DNA from: Nitzschia sp. pyKryTriq1
Lineage: Eukaryota > Bacillariophyta > Bacillariophyceae > Bacillariales > Bacillariaceae
Length of the DNA: 64,000 nucleotides
Direction: 5' to 3'
Assembly: GCA_956465555.1 (NCBI GenBank)
Contig: OY101126.1
Span: 662,501 to 726,500, forward strand
Position 1 is the first letter of the stretch. Every line of letters starts with the position of its first letter. Positions 42,154 to 53,344 of the stretch are shown piece after piece. The translations under genes were made by a program, and so were the position numbers. Under the pieces are notes generated by a model. It was not told the origin of the DNA. It saw nothing but the letters and a program-made list of their open reading frames with translations, and searched no databases.

Positions 42154-42330
42154 TTACTCGCGAAAGAGATCCGTTTGGTATTGGCGTTGTTGTACTCTTC
42201 GTTCGGGATGGACCCTCCGAGGCATTGCCGCCGCGTCAGTCTGGGCATGTCGCTGGTTCAAAAAGACTGCTACTCCCAGATTCAAGAAAGTCACCAATAC
42301 GGGGACCGCAAGAAAGAACAAGGATTTCAT
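42154..42330 (-). other. Possible 58-residue protein with signal-like start
   Basis: From an ATG at 42330 the frame begins MKSLFFLAVPVLVTFLNLGV, a convincing hydrophobic signal or anchor, followed by a short Gln/Arg-rich tail (VHPERRVQQRQYQTD). An overlapping frame (41847-42248) continues in another register. It is short and nothing else supports it. Confidence 0.27.
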
Positions 42331-42430
42331 GATCGATTGGATGTGATAATAAAGTATGGAGTGATAGTTAGTAGACCAAACGCAAATCGCAAATCGACAA
42401 GATCCAAAAAAGTGAATGCGTTGGAGTGGC

Positions 42431-42730
42431 GGTACAGTACTCATACATGGTACTGTACTGTGTACTGTACGTGTACCGTACTGGAACTGTACTTTTACCG
42501 GTACTGTACCTACCTGCTGGTACTTGTACGTACAGTACACGTACAGAGCTCGCTTGAACAGGTACGGTACACGTACCAGGGTACCTGGTACGGTACAGTA
42601 ACAAGTCCCGTTGGAAAGTTTATTCTTGCCAAGACTCAATGAAAAATGTGACATTATACCTGTACCTGGTACTGGTACGGTACCAGGTACCGGTACGAGT
42701 ATACAGTACATAACAGTACCAGTACTGTAT
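42431..42730. repeat. GTAC/ACCGGTAC palindromic tract
   Basis: About 300 bp consist largely of GTAC cores with flanks making GGTACC, AGTACT, CGTACG and ACCGGTAC, giving many short overlapping hairpins. Similar but shorter clusters lie in most intergenic gaps of the window and none was seen in the coding regions. Confidence 0.85.
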
Positions 42731-43014
42731 GTTGTCATTATCGCATTGTATTCATTCCTCCCGCGCCCCGCCCCCGCCGCCCCCGTTTGAGAAAGAAGTC
42801 CATTGAGTCGTCGTCCGACAGAGACGACGACAGAAGACAGAAGCTAAACAAAGCGCGGCAAACACGAAAAGGCCGCCGCGCAGACCGCCACCCATTTTTC
42901 TTCCTTTTTGGTTTTTTTTTGTTTCCTTTCCATCTCCATTTCTCTATTTTTCAGCCTTTCATATTTTGTCTTTCGGTAGACTACGTAATCACGCAAAAGC
43001 AGCTTCACTTCACC

Positions 43015-45789
43015 ATGGATCTACTAGGAGACTTGAATATTGTGGCAATTGCAGCTACACCCAAGGTGCAACCGATCAAGCGAAAGAAGACAAACAAGTA
43101 TGAACGCCGCCGCCAAAAGGCCGAAAACGCCAAGCGCGGCCAAAAGCTGCGCAAAGGAAAGACGCACATTTTGACGGCCAAAGATGATTCGAACGACGAG
43201 AATAATAGCAATCAAGATCTTTCTGGATATCATGATGCCGATGCTGGTGCTGATCCTGATACCAGAGAAGAAGGGTCTGTGTTAACTCCGAAGACTGGTT
43301 CGTCTTCTGCAGCTTCGGACGAAAGTCTCTCACCCAATGGAGAGATTAACGCGACGACAGAGTCGTCGCTGGCTGCCTCGCCAGCAACTCAATCAAGTTC
43401 GATTTCGCAAAAGCCAACAAAAGCAAAGATACCGGAAAAGCAAAACATGGATTCAGAGCCATCCAACACAGAAGAATCGCTAGCCTTGTCGCCTGCGGCC
43501 CCACCGAGCAGACGAAAGCGGCTAGGGGACACGTCCAACGAGGAGCATGCCAAGTACATGGCGGAATTTCACGCACGTCCGATGGAACTGGATCGTCGAT
43601 CTGGTGCGAGGTCGGCCGGAGGAACTTCCAAAGATTCCACGCACTTGTTTGTCCAGGACCACAAGGACTGGAATGCCTTGGGCTTGCCCCCACGTCTGAT
43701 TCAGAGTATGTCGTCAAAGTTCAACCTTGCCCAACCTACGAGTGTGCAAAGTCGGACAATTCAGATGGTTCAAGACCCTGCAAACTCGGAGAAAAATATT
43801 TTGATTCACAGCGAGACGGGGAGTGGTAAAACGCTGGCGTACTTGCTACCGATCGTTCAACGACTCGGATTTTCCAGTGATGGATCCAACAAGGCGCCCT
43901 CTCGGAAAGCGCTGGGGACCAAGTGCATCATTTTGTGTCCAACTCGGGAATTGGCGAGCCAGACATTGACAGTGGTGGAAAAATTATGTCAATCCAACTT
44001 TGCAGGATGGATGGTCCCGGGGGGCTTATTGGGCGGAGACTCGCGAAGTAGCGAAAAATCCCGAATCCGCAAGGGGCTCGGTATTGTCGTGGCGACGCCG
44101 GGTCGTTTATTGGACCATTTAAACAAGACAGAATCCTTACTCTTGAATTTGAAAGGTAAACTCCAATGGCTGGTTCTTGACGAGGCCGATGATCTCTTGG
44201 ATATGGGGCTAGGAGATCAAGTGAAGCAGATTGTCCAACTCATCCGAGCCAATGAGGCGTCCAAGTCACAACCTTGGTGGCGATCTATTTTAGTATCTGC
44301 TACAGTGACTCCATCGGTGCAGGCTTTGGCGAAGGAGAGGATGCTCTGCGGGGATCAAGAATGGATTTGGATCAAAGGTAGCGGAGACAAGGCAAAAACG
44401 AACTTAGACGATGTTGGACAGAGCGGTCCGAGTCGCGAGGCAAAAGGCGAAACGCCAGCGGAGAGAAAGAAGGAAGATGGCTTCTCCGAGTCGACTCCCC
44501 GTCAATTGGCTCAATTCCACATCACCGTCACCGCCAAGCTCCGCTTATCGACTCTGGTTTCATTTTTGGTCCAACGCGTTTCGCAGGGAGAGCGGACTGT
44601 TGTCTTCATGGGGACTTGTTCGTGCGTGGATTTTCACCACAAGCTCATCCAATCTATGGAGCCACTTTGGGCAGATGAGGAGGAAGATGCCGACAGCAGC
44701 TCCAATAATGGGCTGTTCGGAAGCAAAGCTCAAGTCTTCAAGTTGCACGGAAACGTCCAACATTCAAAACGAAACCAAACGTTGAAGCTTTTTGACAAGG
44801 CGGTTGGGGGCGCCATTTTGCTCACAACGGACGTGTCTGCTCGTGGGCTCAACTTGGAAGGCATCGATTGGACAGTACAATACGATCCACCCTGCGAGAT
44901 TGCAGACTACGTTCATCGAGTTGGGCGTGTGGCAAGAGCGGGCAAGGCCGGTCACTCCTTGTTGTTCCTCCTCCCTTCCGAGAAGGGATATCTAGACGTT
45001 CTTCAAACCAAGGGCATTTCCAAGGTGGAACCTCTGTCTTTATCAACGACGCTCAACAAGGCCGCTTCCAGTTGCCCAGATTGGACCAACGCTGGTTTGA
45101 AATACGGAGGGAACAAAGAAATCAACGGTCCTAGAACTGGGGGCGATAATCTGAGAGGAAGCCGACTGGGAGAGCACTTTGCAGGTGAAGTCCAACGTCG
45201 CCTGGAGGAATGCATCGTTCAAGATAATTTGGCCGCTCAGAAAAAATGGAAAGAGGAGAAAAAGGCCAACAAGAAGCGCCGCAAAGATACACCAAGCAAA
45301 GGAAAAGAAGGAGAATTGGTGGAGTTGGCTCGCGATGCCTTTTTGAGTTTTCTCCGGGCATATCCCACCAAGAAAGAGCCATCGGTGCGTTCGATCTTTT
45401 CTGCGCGGGCTCTCCATGTAGGTCACGTCGCTCGTTCATTCGCATTGAAGGATCCTCCCAAGTCGCTGATCTCAAAACATAAACTGAGCCAGAAAGCCAA
45501 CTCTGAAATGGAAGCTGTCGACCAACAATCGAATCGCCCGAAATCACTACAGTTCAATCCGTACGAGAACAATCTTGTACCCCTTTCCGACAATGAAGAC
45601 GACGACGACGATGATGGTGATGATGATGTCGTCGAAAACTATGTTAATGACCAACGAGGTCGTCACATGAAACGAGCAAAGTTCCAAGGTAACCACCAGG
45701 CACTTGATGCTTCCAAGACGAAAAACGCCAGGTCTTTGTTGCTGCAGAATGCGATGAAAATCCAGAACAATCTAATGGACGCTATGTAA
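43015..45789 (+). CDS. DEAD-box RNA helicase, DBP7/DDX31 type
   Basis: The single-exon product has 924 residues. The ATG at 43015 has a strong context (CACCATGG), and the family-typical basic N-terminus follows. Helicase motifs appear in order: Q-motif region FNLAQPTSVQSRTI, Walker A SETGSGKT (near residue 267), PTRELASQ, TPGRLLDHL, DEAD (near 389, LVLDEADDLLDMG), SAT, TTDVSARGLN and HRVGRVARAGKAG (near 634). The segments GWMVPGGLLGGDSR and EKSRIRKGLGIVVATPG, and the C-terminal block RAYPTKKEPSVRSIF with LHVGHVARSFALKDPP, are typical of Dbp7/DDX31 rather than other nucleolar helicases. Dbp7 acts in 60S subunit assembly. The C-terminus holds an acidic Asp run and a basic tail. Confidence 0.94.
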   Translation: MDLLGDLNIVAIAATPKVQPIKRKKTNKYERRRQKAENAKRGQKLRKGKTHILTAKDDSNDENNSNQDLSGYHDADAGADPDTREEGSVLTPKTGSSSAASDESLSPNGEINATTESSLAASPATQSSSISQKPTKAKIPEKQNMDSEPSNTEESLALSPAAPPSRRKRLGDTSNEEHAKYMAEFHARPMELDRRSGARSAGGTSKDSTHLFVQDHKDWNALGLPPRLIQSMSSKFNLAQPTSVQSRTIQMVQDPANSEKNILIHSETGSGKTLAYLLPIVQRLGFSSDGSNKAPSRKALGTKCIILCPTRELASQTLTVVEKLCQSNFAGWMVPGGLLGGDSRSSEKSRIRKGLGIVVATPGRLLDHLNKTESLLLNLKGKLQWLVLDEADDLLDMGLGDQVKQIVQLIRANEASKSQPWWRSILVSATVTPSVQALAKERMLCGDQEWIWIKGSGDKAKTNLDDVGQSGPSREAKGETPAERKKEDGFSESTPRQLAQFHITVTAKLRLSTLVSFLVQRVSQGERTVVFMGTCSCVDFHHKLIQSMEPLWADEEEDADSSSNNGLFGSKAQVFKLHGNVQHSKRNQTLKLFDKAVGGAILLTTDVSARGLNLEGIDWTVQYDPPCEIADYVHRVGRVARAGKAGHSLLFLLPSEKGYLDVLQTKGISKVEPLSLSTTLNKAASSCPDWTNAGLKYGGNKEINGPRTGGDNLRGSRLGEHFAGEVQRRLEECIVQDNLAAQKKWKEEKKANKKRRKDTPSKGKEGELVELARDAFLSFLRAYPTKKEPSVRSIFSARALHVGHVARSFALKDPPKSLISKHKLSQKANSEMEAVDQQSNRPKSLQFNPYENNLVPLSDNEDDDDDDGDDDVVENYVNDQRGRHMKRAKFQGNHQALDASKTKNARSLLLQNAMKIQNNLMDAM

Positions 45790-46075
45790 TACTACTGGTT
45801 TTTCAATTTCTATTATTGACACGTACTCGGAGTATGTAGCGCAAATAGCTGTAATCGTTGCTTGCTTGTCCCGACTTATGGAAGCTGGGAGGACGACTTT
45901 CTGTAAGATTACGACGTGGAGGGCTTGCCGGAAGACTGGGTATTTCGATCCCGGTAAAGTGAACGTATCGAACATGTGCCAAAGATTTTTTAGTATGTGA
46001 GCTGATTTCGACGATGAAAAAAAGCGTGCTACAGGTGATTTTCATCGGTCGTCATATCCAGACCTTTGCCCCCTG

Positions 46076-47014
46076 TTATATTATAGTCTCACTATTACGG
46101 TCCTGCTGGTTTTCAACCTTTGTACTCGTACTTTGACTCTTCAACGACTCGTCCCAGAGATCCATGAGCTTTCTTTCGTTGTTTGTTGACGCAACATTAT
46201 CTATTTGCAAGTCCTTGTCGTGAACTTCCAACGATGCCTCGCTAGAATAAGTAGTAGTAGTTTCTGCGGGACCCACCTGGAGGCCGCCACCATCATCACC
46301 TTTGCTGGCAACCAACACCAGTGTAGCAATCAATGTTATAAAGACTACGCCCTGTATTAACCACGAGGGCGAACTGGTGGCGGGAACTAGAAGGATCATT
46401 CTGCCTGGAAGCGTCGTTACGGTGGCCGCCCCGCCCCCCACTGAAAGGGGTGTCAGCAGACGCGCCGTGACCACCGCCGCACCAAGGGCCAAAAGGTCCA
46501 CGGGCGGACGCTCTTCCTCGTCATCCTCCCAGTCCGATAAGACGACAGCCCGACCAAACCATGTATATAAACAAAAACATACGACCAGCAACACGGATGT
46601 CACAATTGGTAGGATCAAGATACTAGCAAGAATAACTATGGGATATCCCAGCGCCAGGGGAGGATCCAAAGAGCCAACTAGAAGTGGACGTGAAAATATA
46701 GAGCCCACTGTTTCCGCCAAGGTTGCGATGAAATCATCGTCGTTGTTGTCTTCTCCTTTCCGACTGTGCCACCGCGTGGAAGAAGATCTTCGTATCATTG
46801 GTTGTTTTTCCGGCGGTAACCTGAACCCACCAAGCAAGGAGGCGCACTGTCTCCTTCGTTGGCGACAGAAGTTCCCAGAACAAAATGCTAATGGCACGGC
46901 AGAAAAGCCCGACGGCGAGCTTGGATTTGTGAAGATGATGCCGGCATCATAGTCCGCCATCCTCGAAGGAATCATTGTTGCTCCTGCCGTCGCCGTCGCC
47001 ATGGATACGGCCAT
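46076..47014 (-). CDS. Membrane protein of unknown function, possibly organellar
   Basis: The 312-residue product has an Ala/Ser/Arg-rich N-terminus of about 95 residues without strong acids, resembling a targeting region. Three to four hydrophobic stretches follow: YPIVILASILILPIVTSVLL extending into VVCFCLYTW (about residues 124-152), LLALGAAVVTARLLTPLSV, and WLIQGVVFITLIATLVLVA (about 220-238). The C-terminal 70 residues are hydrophilic and acidic. No family is recognised. It is tail-to-tail with the helicase (286 bp). The ATG at 47014 is the first; M7 is an alternative. Confidence 0.6.
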   Translation of the reverse strand: MAVSMATATAGATMIPSRMADYDAGIIFTNPSSPSGFSAVPLAFCSGNFCRQRRRQCASLLGGFRLPPEKQPMIRRSSSTRWHSRKGEDNNDDDFIATLAETVGSIFSRPLLVGSLDPPLALGYPIVILASILILPIVTSVLLVVCFCLYTWFGRAVVLSDWEDDEEERPPVDLLALGAAVVTARLLTPLSVGGGAATVTTLPGRMILLVPATSSPSWLIQGVVFITLIATLVLVASKGDDGGGLQVGPAETTTTYSSEASLEVHDKDLQIDNVASTNNERKLMDLWDESLKSQSTSTKVENQQDRNSETII

Positions 47015-47682
47015 GACTTCCAGGACAGCCGATCAATAGACTAGAAATTTCGATACTATTAATGTCTGAATGTTTCATCAATACACGGAGCTTCAAATAA
47101 GCAACGCCAAGACAGTCAAGAAGATACCGTGTCTAGTATTGCTCTACTCTTAGAGTGGTGAGAAGTGGGAGAGGCTGGAAGCTGGAAGCTGGAAGCTGGA
47201 AGCTGAAAGCCAAGAAGAAAAATCTTTTCCGTCACAGCGCTCATCGTTCATCATCCTGTTTCGTGTTTCGATGATTTTGTTTGGGTCGTGTGTGGCATTG
47301 ATCGGACCAGTCGACCCATGGTTTTCTCAAAATTTTGTTACATGTGCATCCGTTTCTCAACGGTTTGAATGGCCAGCTCAACGGAAGAGCCCGCCATCCG
47401 CCGATCGACTGTACCCCAGCAGCCGTAGACTTGTACTGTACCTACCTGTTCAGTACCGGGTGTACAGTACAGTGCAGTACCGATACAGTAGCGGTACTGT
47501 ACGAGTAGTACCGGTACCTGTACTGTGTATTTCGCGAACGGATACAGTACCTGGTATCGTACAGTACTACGCAGTACAGTACCAGTACCTGGTGGTATGG
47601 ACCCATTATCCATTGTCATCATCATTATCGGACTTCTATTGGAAACCCCCGCCCATTCTTTCGTATTCAAAACACAACTAGT
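47015..47682. other. Divergent promoter region; minisatellite and GTAC tract
   Basis: A GCTGGAA minisatellite (four perfect units and one degenerate) lies at 47174-47208. A GTAC/ACCGGTAC palindrome tract covers about 47431-47592. No gene was recognised. Confidence 0.6.
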
Positions 47683-48596
47683 ATGATTGAAACAACCACA
47701 GAGAGCGCTGATGCGGACACACAGTCGCCCGATGTGCCGACGGCTGGAGAAGATCCACAAACCAAGAGCCCTACTAGTCTTGGTAGTAGCAGTAGCAGTC
47801 ACAAATACTCCATCACAGCCAAGAGCCTGATGGAGGACGACGATGAAGAGGACGACGATGAAGAACAGGGATTAATTTCGAGAAATCCCAGCCTTGTTGA
47901 CTACGATGAGGATCACCGGGATCACAATTCTGACGAAAGCGCACGAAAGGGGCCTTCACACTTGGAGAGAAACACCAACGCAGAGGAAAAAGATTCTGCT
48001 ATGAGTGAAATTTGCGCGCCTTCTTCAGCTATGCCATTGTGCCAGGGGGGTTTACCGCTTCTACCTGGCTGTCAAGGACAAACGCTAGCAGAACAAATTG
48101 ATTTTATGACGGTGCGTCCTCGTGCCAGTTCCTTTGCTGTCGGCTTGAAATGATCGACGAATCTACTCGTGATGTTGCAATTCCCTCATTTTTTATTTTT
48201 CTTTGTTCACAGCAATGCCGGCATCCGTTAGAGATATTTTCGGTGTTCCATGAGCACGCCAATCGACAGGATGTTGTCGATCACAAATTATTACCAGGCA
48301 TGTATGCCATACCTAGAGCGTGCGAATACTGTGGGGCGGTGGACTCAGATTATTGTACCGACGATTGTCAGAGACCAAAATCGTTTTTCCAAAAAAAGCG
48401 TCCTCCCTTTTGCCCGCCAAACATGAGCCAATGGGACCCAGTTACAGATGTTGCGACTATCAGCCTAGAAAAGAAGAGTCCCCGCTCACCGTCCAAGAAT
48501 AACGAGGAAGCGCAGCTCTTGCAAGAAGGTCGTGGGCCTTCTTTTTTGGGTCTAGGCGATCTCTTCCGAAAACCTGGTGGTTCTGTAGGAGAGTAA
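47683..48596 (+). CDS. Acidic protein with a small Cys cluster, unknown function
   Basis: Two exons, 47683-48111 and 48213-48596, with a 101-bp intron, give 270 residues. The N-terminus is Ser/Thr/Asp-rich with an acidic run (DDDEEDDDEEQG, about residues 52-63). The splice gives DFMT|QCRHPLEIFSVFHEH. Exon 2 has LLPGMYAIPRACEYCGAVDS and DYCTDDCQRPKSFF, where four cysteines could bind a metal ion. The C-terminus is Ser/Pro/Lys-rich. The splice is chosen because the open frame beyond the donor ends soon afterwards and exon 2 continues in frame with a pyrimidine-rich acceptor. No family is recognised. Confidence 0.6.
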
Positions 48597-50228
48597 ACCA
48601 CCGCATCGCAAAAGGGTAAATCAATGGATACGTCGCTACAAGTATTCGTATACTACCATTTTCGCCAGCGGCATCTACGAGACCAGCACCAAAGAATGTG
48701 CGGTTTTGTTGGTGTTCTTCCTCTTGTATTTGTGTGTAGATATTATCCTCATGCTTCCACCAGTCACACAACATAGCATACTGTACAGTATGTGTGCTTG
48801 ATGATTCATAATATATGTATTTCATTTGATGTAGCCCGAGGTACGCAGTGTAGATGGTATTCGATACGTACCGTACGCTTTCCTCGTCGAAAAAGAACCA
48901 AGACCAGGCTGTGGGATGATGTCTCGTCGTTGGAGGGGAGAAAATGGCAATCTGCTAGCTACTCGTTCTCTACTAAACGGTAGTCCAACAAACGAGGGTT
49001 CTGGGTGGATCTGGGCACTGCGATACTTTCTTCAAAGCCTACGTTGACTCCTCACGATTGACTAGCAATCCTTTTATTTTGATCTAGTACTAGTCTAGTA
49101 GAGAGCGAGCACTTAAGATTCTTCTTTCCGGCCTACTACTGCTGTACTTCGCCCCTTGTTGCACTATCATTCTTCTACCTTTCTAACAGAAGGGAATATC
49201 TTATGTCGCGTCATTCTATCATCTACTATCGCTAGAGTAGTAGAGTGCTAGTACATAGTCTCTACGAGTACTACGTAGTAGAGCAGTTTCGCTACAAGCG
49301 TCGAATCTCTCTCCAGAGAGGACGATGCGCCGGCAGTGTCAGTCGTTGTTAAGTCTTACTCTAGACGACTCACTCGTACTCGCTCTGTTCGAGAGTAGGC
49401 CGCTGCTCTCTCTCTCTCTCCCCCCCTACTTCTACTAGTAGAGAGTAGAAGGCTTTTGAAGAGGGAAAAAACACCGGTACGGTAGACTACTACCGTACTG
49501 GTACGCATCTCTCTGCGGGGGGTGGTCTTGTTGGATAGGTACTATAGTACCGGTAGAGAGACTGCGGTAGTACGAATAGCGTGACTGAAACTAGATCGTG
49601 ATGGTTTATGTGTGTGGATACCATTGTCAAAAACCAAAGACGGGACTGCATCTGAACGGCGATTTGCACGAAACGAAATAGGGGGGAGATTTCTGTTCGC
49701 GCGAGCAAGTATGTCGCAGCGCCGGGCTTTGCTGGATATGACTATCTTCATGTGTGTAGAATTGCAATTTCCCACTCAGAGTCATTCACATGTTTTTTTG
49801 ATGAGTCAAAATAGTCAAACCACAAATTTGGTCGGTCCACTATCGTTTCATAAGATCGTCGGACCCACCACGGCGGAGCAACATCATTATTTCACATTTC
49901 ACTGAGTAGACCACCAATAGTGGATAGTGGAGGCTCCCCACCATCTTTTTATAATATTATTATCGTGGGACAATTCTCATATTCCGTTGGTCATTGTGGC
50001 TTCCAATTTCCTTCGACTTTTACACGAAACCGGAGGGAACGAAGCGAGGGTTTGGGAAGATCACATTCAATAGCTTGCGTTGTTTGTAGTTAGCTGCTGT
50101 CTACGGTCTACAGGACGGGCTTCTTGTCACAATTTCGTTTGCTGCCCATCTGAAAGTGGCGTCCCTCGAGAGAGGACTGTCCAGCAAGCGGAAACAAAGA
50201 AGAACCAAATAATAATAACAACAACAAA
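48597..50228. other. Long intergenic stretch, simple-sequence rich
   Basis: It holds many CTAG/TAGTA-rich segments (about 49080-49300), a CT/C tract at about 49405-49427, and a GTAC/ACCGGT cluster at about 49473-49560. A plus-strand frame at 49612-49905 has no recognisable motif. The end of the stretch is probably 5' untranslated region of the kinase gene. Confidence 0.45.
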
Positions 50229-52675
50229 ATGCAAATCGAAACTGAGCTTCCAAGCACTTTTGCATCTTCCTCGGAAGAAGAAAGAGATGACAGAATAAGG
50301 CGGCGCGAGGGTCGACAGAGGATACTATATGAAACACCTTTCAAGAGTGACAAGCTCTTTTTGAAGAAATCGGCGTCGACGCCCGCGACGGTTACGCAAA
50401 TGACACCCTCGCCCATCCGGTCGCCTTTCATGGACAGTGTCTCGCCGAACCCGGGCGCAGCTCCTACTCGGGCACCCCAGCCTGCCTCCAGCGCTTCTTC
50501 CCCTTTCGAAACACAGCAAGGCTTCATCGACAACGATGTTTCGACAGCTTTGTTTCAGGACCCTACTCCTTCGCGGACACGGCGGAAAGGAAAAGATTCT
50601 TCTCGACCGTCTCGACGATTGAGACTATCACAGTCGCTACTCCTGGATAATTATGTGACGCCAAAAGCGTCCGAAGGGATGGAACGTCGCCGGTCTTCTA
50701 GCCATCGAAAGCACAGATCGTTTGGACAAGTCCCGAGCCCAGGGAACTCCTCCCCGGACTTATCTTCGTTTGACTGTACACCGGAATCCAGTCCCAACCG
50801 AGATGGAGGTCATTCGAGAGCATCTTCGTTCAGCCACCCACTCGATTCCGCTCAATTTTCCTTTCCCCACCCTCCTAAGGGCCGGGGAAGGAGCATTCTC
50901 TATATTTGGGGCTTTCTAGCACTGTCTATGACTTCTAGTCTGGGTATGATTTGCTTGACACAATCCGCGGTGAAAATGGAAGAGGCCTACGAGGCGACTC
51001 GGCCGGACGCACCGCTTTCCGCTTCTGGGCTTCGAGGACAAATGACCTCGGGTCATTGGGACGGACAGACTACCATCAAAACCACCAAGGAGAGAAAGAA
51101 TTCTAGAGGCGAATCTCACGGATCATCCCACAAGAGAGAAGGGTCTCATAGTCACAGCCGTCACAATAGCCCCGCAGACTCTGATCATGTTCCAGCGACT
51201 GGCCAGAAGAAAACGCCACACCACGAAAGCCATGGGAACCATCGTCACAACCAGCATGCCAAGGTATCCACCTCCACGGCGTCCATGACTTTACCGAAGA
51301 TGTACTTGCCTCCTCCCCCAATCTTTTCGAAAAGTCGGAAATTTGAAAGTCAGGATCCCAGTATGTATACTCAGCACTCCTCCAATAATCGACGCGTGGT
51401 GGCTCTGGATCCATCAATCATGGGCACTTCTATTACTAGTCCAACCCGAAGCGTCAAGTCGTACCCGGCGGATTTCACAGACAATACCCAGCTTTATTCT
51501 GTTCTCGACTCCTCGGACGAGCGTCTGGGTCATATGGAGCTTCGGGAGCCTTATTCACAAGGAGAATGTGTTCCGATGCAGGACTGGCAAACAACGTTTC
51601 ACCCTTCATGCAATGGAATGCATGAGATTGCTATGGGAGATATGGGAGAAGACAATGGAAACGATGTGAATCTTTTTGGAATCAAGGGATTTTGGCGGTA
51701 CGCCTGGAGGCTTGACCTTCAGAATGTGCAAAAGCAAGATACTTTGGTGCTTAAAACTCTCAAGTGAGTGCTCATCGGGAAGACCCATTATTTGATTCTG
51801 TTCAGCGTCTGCTAGTTCCTTACCATTTTCATCTGTTGCAGGTTTCAACATAATTTCGAAGACGCCCATTTTGAGCACGATCGTATCGATGCCGTGGCTA
51901 TGGAGCGATTAACATCTTCGCCGCACGTCATTAACGTCTTTGGCTTTTGTGGACATTCCGTATTAACAGAGTACGCCGATGGGTCTCGAGTGGGTGAGTT
52001 GGCAGATAAATCAAAGAAGAAGCCGCTTGTCCGTCTTACGATTGCCAGGGATATTGCTCGTGGATTGTCGGATGTTCACGGGATTGACGGCGATGGAAAT
52101 GCTACATTTGTCCATTTGGATGTCAACCCGGCGAACGTTGTGAGTGTTGGTGGCACTCTGAAACTCAATGACTTTAACATTGGGATCATTCGGCGATGGA
52201 ATACCACATCCAATACCCCTTGTGGCTTCCCGGCTCAATATCCAAACCCTCAGGTAGGTGAATGCTCTCGAAGTTATTGCGCAACGTTGGTTGTCTCTCG
52301 ACCCGCTTCTGACTTGTATTTCCCCATTGACAGTGGCGATCTCCTGAGGAGGCTAGAAACGAAAAGAATTTGACGGAAAAGGTGGATGTATTCTCGATGG
52401 GCCACATTTTCTTTCGGTTAATATGCGGGCATGAGCCTTGGAACAAACTAGAACCAGGTGGTCGGCCCACTAAGGAGCTTGTGAATATCAAAGTCCAGAG
52501 AGGCGATCTCCCATATATCCCCGACCACATTCGAAATTCTAAGAATCCCGAAGTGATCGCGATTCGAGATGCAATGCTAGCATGCTATACCTTTGATCCT
52601 GTGAAACGACCTAGTGCACGTGATATTGCCAATGCTTTGGACCAGGCCTTGGAGGCCATGACCAAAGCTCATTAG
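50229..52675 (+). CDS. Membrane-anchored protein kinase-like protein with variant motifs
   Basis: Three exons, 50229-51763, 51842-52253 and 52334-52675, with introns of 78 and 80 bp, give 762 residues. The first 220 residues are Ser/Pro/Arg-rich and disordered. One membrane segment (ILYIWGFLALSMTSSLGMIC, about residues 222-241) is followed by a His/Ser-rich linker. The kinase domain spans about 505-755: TLVLKTLKF (Lys of subdomain II), HLDVNPANVV near 602 where HRDxKxxN is usual, LNDFNIG near 621 where DFG is usual, then WRSPEEARN and VDVFSMGHIFF, DPVKRPSA. The catalytic Asp, the Asn and the metal-binding Asp remain. The change of Gly to Asn after Asp-Phe and of Arg to Leu in HRD is notable. 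Likely a receptor-type kinase; activity is uncertain. Confidence 0.82.
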
Positions 52676-53344
52676 TGCGGAAAACGAGTGGTCCGATCCA
52701 GAATTTCTATTTTCTTTCGAGGCGCCCCTTGGTGTTGAGACGAAGAAAATCAAGCTAAAGCACGGTGGTAAAGAATAATCTTTCGTGATCTCATCTTCGG
52801 AGGGAAATAGTTTAATCCACACCTGGAAAATTAGAAAGCACAATGCCTCTACTAACTGTACGAAGTACTGGTAGCTCGATTGTAGAGTACGTGTACTGGT
52901 AGGGTAGTATACCGGTATGTACAATCATACCTCTCGATCGTCTCCCTACTGAGTAATAGAGAGAGGTAGGAGCTAAAATACCGTCGCACTTTTTCGCTGC
53001 TATACCCTAGAGTAGTAGCGGCGGCGGCAATAACGACTTAGACTTGAGCGACTCAAATGACCACCTCGACCCCAAAGGTCGAATTAGTCGCATCCAACCT
53101 GTTTGATTGCTTGCTTGCTTGCTTGCTTGTGTAGCGCGCGACGAGAATGTTGATGATGATGAGATGCAACGACGAGCAACGACGCGACAATGACCAAGCG
53201 TCTCCTTGTCCTAACGAACTTGTACAGTACCAGTACTCCTACAAAAGACCACAAATCATCGATCAGCTCTTCCCTCACTCCAGCTCTGGAGCCTGAGGCT
53301 GGAGGCTCTCTAGCTAGAGAAATACTTTACGGGAGGGGGCGAAA
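52676..53344. other. Intergenic, with GTAC words and a GCTT microsatellite
   Basis: A TGTACTGGTA/ACCGGTATGTAC cluster sits at about 52855-52925. A (GCTT)n tract of about five units lies at 53105-53129. No gene was recognised. Confidence 0.5.

Larger units (their letters stand above)
41550..43014. other. Intergenic, with the largest GTAC palindrome tract
   Basis: A tract of interleaved GTAC, GGTACC and ACCGGTAC words covers about 42431-42730. Short frames run through it on both strands only because the repeats lack stops. A small minus-strand frame is listed separately. The last 200 bp are T- and C-rich and probably form the helicase 5' untranslated region. Confidence 0.6.

Noticed and set aside
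42004-42738. Open frames of about 190-210 codons on both strands
   Set aside because: Most of their length is the GTAC palindromic tract, which is naturally poor in stop codons and reads as Val-Pro-Tyr repeats in every frame.
47271-47681. Plus-strand frame of about 136 codons upstream of the acidic protein gene
   Set aside because: Its second half is the GTAC tract, and the first half has no recognisable coding feature.
49612-49905. Plus-strand frame of 97 codons
   Set aside because: No motif, no splice partner and simple-sequence flanks; it is probably chance.
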